From: Geobacteraceae bacterium
Lineage (GTDB): Bacteria > Desulfobacterota > Desulfuromonadia > Geobacterales > Geobacteraceae
DNA length: 45,810 nt
Assembly (NCBI GenBank): GCA_009773645.1
Contig: WSYB01000029.1
Location: 1 to 45,810, forward strand
Direction of reading: 5' to 3'
Shown here piece by piece: positions 44,021 through 45,810 of the stretch. Numbering within the stretch: the first letter of the stretch is position 1; each line of letters begins with the position of its first letter. The position numbers and the translations under genes were made by a program. The notes below the pieces were generated by a model that had not been told where the DNA came from, did no database searches, and saw only the letters and a program-made list of their open reading frames with translations.

Positions 44021-44173
44021 ATGAGGCACTATCGGAAGCGGGTGCTGGTGAAGATTATCGGTGAATAAAACCGGATAGCCGGGATGGTCGGCACGTGTCT
44101 TCTGGTATCCGCCGTGGTTTATGGTAAAGTTGAGGGCATGATAAAAATTTTTACCAGAAGGGATCGGAAATGA
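44021..44173 (+). other. Interrupted small ORF overlapping the cytochrome start
   Basis: A 50-codon frame opens at an ATG with a strong GGAGGGAGCC (MRHYRKRVLVKIIGE), stops at TAA (codon 16, 44066-44068), then continues with a membrane-helix-like stretch (RIAGMVGTCLLVSAVVYG) to a TGA that overlaps the cytochrome ATG (ATGA at 44170-44173). Either two tiny ORFs, the second starting at 44084 and coupled to the cytochrome, or one small membrane protein broken by a nonsense mutation. Confidence 0.35.
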
Positions 44174-45444
44174 TCAAATACATGAACGTGCCCAAGCTTC
44201 GCTTTCTCCTCTCCGGCTCCATGACCATGCTGCTTTTCGCCGCTTTCTCCGCGCTGGCTGCGGAGTCGTCACTGACGGATATCCCCGCCGTTGCCTCTGT
44301 CACGTTCCCAAAGGGGACTGCAACCCCCTCGGAGGAATGCGGCGCATGCCACAAAGCCATCTACCGGGAATTCGCCTTCGGCTTCGGCAGCGACATCCGG
44401 AGTCGCGCTAAACCTCCGAAGTCGCCCCAGGAACAGGGCCTAAACCTCCCCTCCAATGTCTCTGCCACCGCTACAGCCCATGCCGTGGCGGGCGTTGATC
44501 CCTTCCCCATCCACACCAGGGAAGCTGAGGCGGAAGGGCGTTCCTGCAACGTCTGCCACTTTCCGGAAGCATTCGCCATCCCGGACATGGAGATATCCGA
44601 AGTGTTCACGCCCAAGCCACGCCCCAAGGGAGAGGAGACAGGCGGATTGACCTGCGCGAGTTGCCACCTGACCCCGGAGGGAAAGATTCGCGGCCCATAT
44701 AACCTGCGCGCCCCCCACGACAACTTCCCCGATGCGCAGATAAAGACTTCGCTCATGTGCGCATACTGCCACAGTCTGGGAAAACGGGTAGCGGGAAAGC
44801 AGACCCAGACCTTCCTGGAGTGGCGTGACGATTTCTGGAAACAGGGACTGGGAAGCCAGAACTGCCAGGACTGCCATATGCCGCGCACCCTGCGGAAGTT
44901 GGCTGAAGATTACAACGTCCCTGAACGGGTAGCGGCGCGTCACCTCTGGACCGGCGGCAGATCTTTGCAGAGGCTGCAGAACGCCCTGAGCCAGGTGATC
45001 ATACAACCCGCTGCCGGCAAGTCGGACTTTGAAATCCACTTGATCAATATTGGCGCCGGCCATTCGGTGCCGACCGGCTCCAACCGCCGCGCCGTTTACC
45101 TTGAAGTGCAAGCGAAGGACCAGAAAGGGAAGAGTGTTGTTCGGAAAGAGTGGATGTTCGCCCCATGGTACAGCGCCCGCCCCGACGACCGGAAACACCT
45201 TGAAGAAGACCGGCAGCGGCCCGATGCCAAGGCAGCCATGCAAGCCGATGCCCAGGGGCCGCACGAGCCGATCATCCGCGCCGGCGAGGAAAGGGTTTTG
45301 ACCTGGTCTCCAACCCTCAAGCCGGGGAGTTACACTATCCAGGCCCGTCTTGTCTATGACCTCAACCGCTACAACGACCGCTTCATCACCACAGACCAGA
45401 CGGTCTTCAACACCACCACGCTGGCCGTGCAGGTAAGGCGCTAA
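44170..45444 (+). CDS. Periplasmic pentaheme cytochrome c
   Basis: A 424-residue secreted protein: signal peptide ending near residue 31 (FSALAAES), then five CXXCH heme sites at C57 (CGACH), C126 (CNVCH), C162 (CASCH), C197 (CAYCH) and C232 (CQDCH). A beta-rich C-terminal domain (about 270-424) has no hemes and includes GAGHSVPTGSNRRAVYLEVQ. The layout resembles the cytochrome c-554 / multiheme NapC-related group that relays electrons in the periplasm. AGAAGG precedes the ATG. It overlaps a small upstream ORF and ends before a strong terminator. The redox partner is unknown. Confidence 0.92.
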   Translation: MIKYMNVPKLRFLLSGSMTMLLFAAFSALAAESSLTDIPAVASVTFPKGTATPSEECGACHKAIYREFAFGFGSDIRSRAKPPKSPQEQGLNLPSNVSATATAHAVAGVDPFPIHTREAEAEGRSCNVCHFPEAFAIPDMEISEVFTPKPRPKGEETGGLTCASCHLTPEGKIRGPYNLRAPHDNFPDAQIKTSLMCAYCHSLGKRVAGKQTQTFLEWRDDFWKQGLGSQNCQDCHMPRTLRKLAEDYNVPERVAARHLWTGGRSLQRLQNALSQVIIQPAAGKSDFEIHLINIGAGHSVPTGSNRRAVYLEVQAKDQKGKSVVRKEWMFAPWYSARPDDRKHLEEDRQRPDAKAAMQADAQGPHEPIIRAGEERVLTWSPTLKPGSYTIQARLVYDLNRYNDRFITTDQTVFNTTTLAVQVRR

Positions 45445-45480
45445 TCGGGTATTACCACAAATCTCCTGCGCACAAAAAAA

Positions 45481-45512
45481 GCCCCATCTGAAATTCATCA
45501 GATGGGGCTTTT
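45481..45512. terminator. Bidirectional terminator between cytochrome and rRNA operon
   Basis: GCCCCATCTGA (45481-45491) pairs with TCAGATGGGGC (45498-45508), with seven A's before and TTTT after. It ends both the cytochrome transcript and the rRNA operon coming from the right. Confidence 0.9.
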
Positions 45513-45521
45513 CTTAATAAA

Positions 45522-45639
<118 letters not shown>

Positions 45640-45810
45640 AACTCTGCGGCTTCGGCTGTGCTTGGGCACAGGCAGAAGCCATATCTTTTGATCAGTCCGA
45701 TCTGTCTGATACGACGGATCGGGCTGATCGGTTCACAATTGCATAGTTCGATTTGTGGTAGTGGATTGATTTATAGAGGGGGTGGGGTTACCACCCCCTC
45801 GCAAGTTAAT
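45640..45810 (-). other. 23S-5S spacer of the rRNA operon
   Basis: Three hairpins and no tRNA: GAGGGGGTGG/CCACCCCCTC (45775-45800), GATCAGCCCGATC/GATCGGACTGATC (about 45693-45733), and CTTCTGCCTGTGC/GCACAGCCGAAG (about 45650-45679). These are probably RNase III processing stems. The 23S gene lies beyond the right edge. Confidence 0.75.

Noticed and set aside
45640-45810. tRNA gene in the rRNA spacer
   Set aside because: The hairpins do not form a cloverleaf, and no T-loop TTCNANNC or CCA end is present.

Overview
The window looks like the chromosome of a metal-reducing member of the Geobacter group (Desulfuromonadia/Geobacterales). The evidence is a secreted triheme cytochrome of the PgcA type behind two GEMM-type cyclic-dinucleotide riboswitches, a pentaheme cytochrome, a signalling protein with a periplasmic heme-c motif, two tryptophan synthase beta genes (trpB1 and trpB2), and biotin genes behind a BirA operator. 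It is dense, high-GC and mostly housekeeping DNA, with one small accessory patch. Species cannot be settled from this sequence alone.

Layout, left to right. 1-3.7 kb: an Uup-like ABC-F ATPase (cut by the window edge), two lipoproteins (LEA14/WHy-like and a lysozyme-like transglycosylase), a small Cys-containing ORF and a possible sRNA. 3.7-13.9 kb, minus strand: a dispersed trp locus read trpE-trpG-trpD-trpC-trpB2-trpF and then, after 2.5 kb of toxin-antitoxin and decayed MNT/HEPN genes, trpB1. No trpA is present. 13.9-18 kb: a triple-PAS histidine kinase and htpG. 18.3-21.8 kb: an unrecognised membrane protein, then tandem riboswitches controlling the PgcA-like cytochrome. 21.8-33 kb, minus strand: a SpoIID-like protein, queA, tgt, yajC, secD, secF, a TPR protein, a terminator, then recJ, a CDF metal transporter and a GHKL ATPase. 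33-39 kb, plus strand: a heme-sensor/GAF/HD-GYP protein, an oppD/oppF ATPase pair, an ArsR-family regulator and an RlmI-like methyltransferase. 39-43.2 kb, minus strand: bioF-bioH-bioC with a BirA operator, and a membrane metallophosphoesterase. 43.3-45.8 kb: a PrpA-like phosphatase, a pentaheme cytochrome, and the 3' end of an rRNA operon (5S on the minus strand; 23S would lie beyond the right edge).

Two themes connect the genes. First, cyclic-dinucleotide signalling and extracellular electron transfer: the riboswitches and PgcA-like cytochrome share the window with an HD-GYP protein whose periplasmic domain carries a CXXCH heme motif. Second, spacers inside the minus-strand operons repeatedly hold low-complexity, self-complementary repeats (words such as GTGAAAGG, GTTCTACGTTC, GGTAAA, GATCCTCG, GAGACAC, GGGCTAAAGG). 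Several word families occur at more than one junction, often touching a stop codon. One lies in the trpE leader and ends in six T's just before the ribosome-binding site. These spacers are the feature least explained by ordinary annotation.
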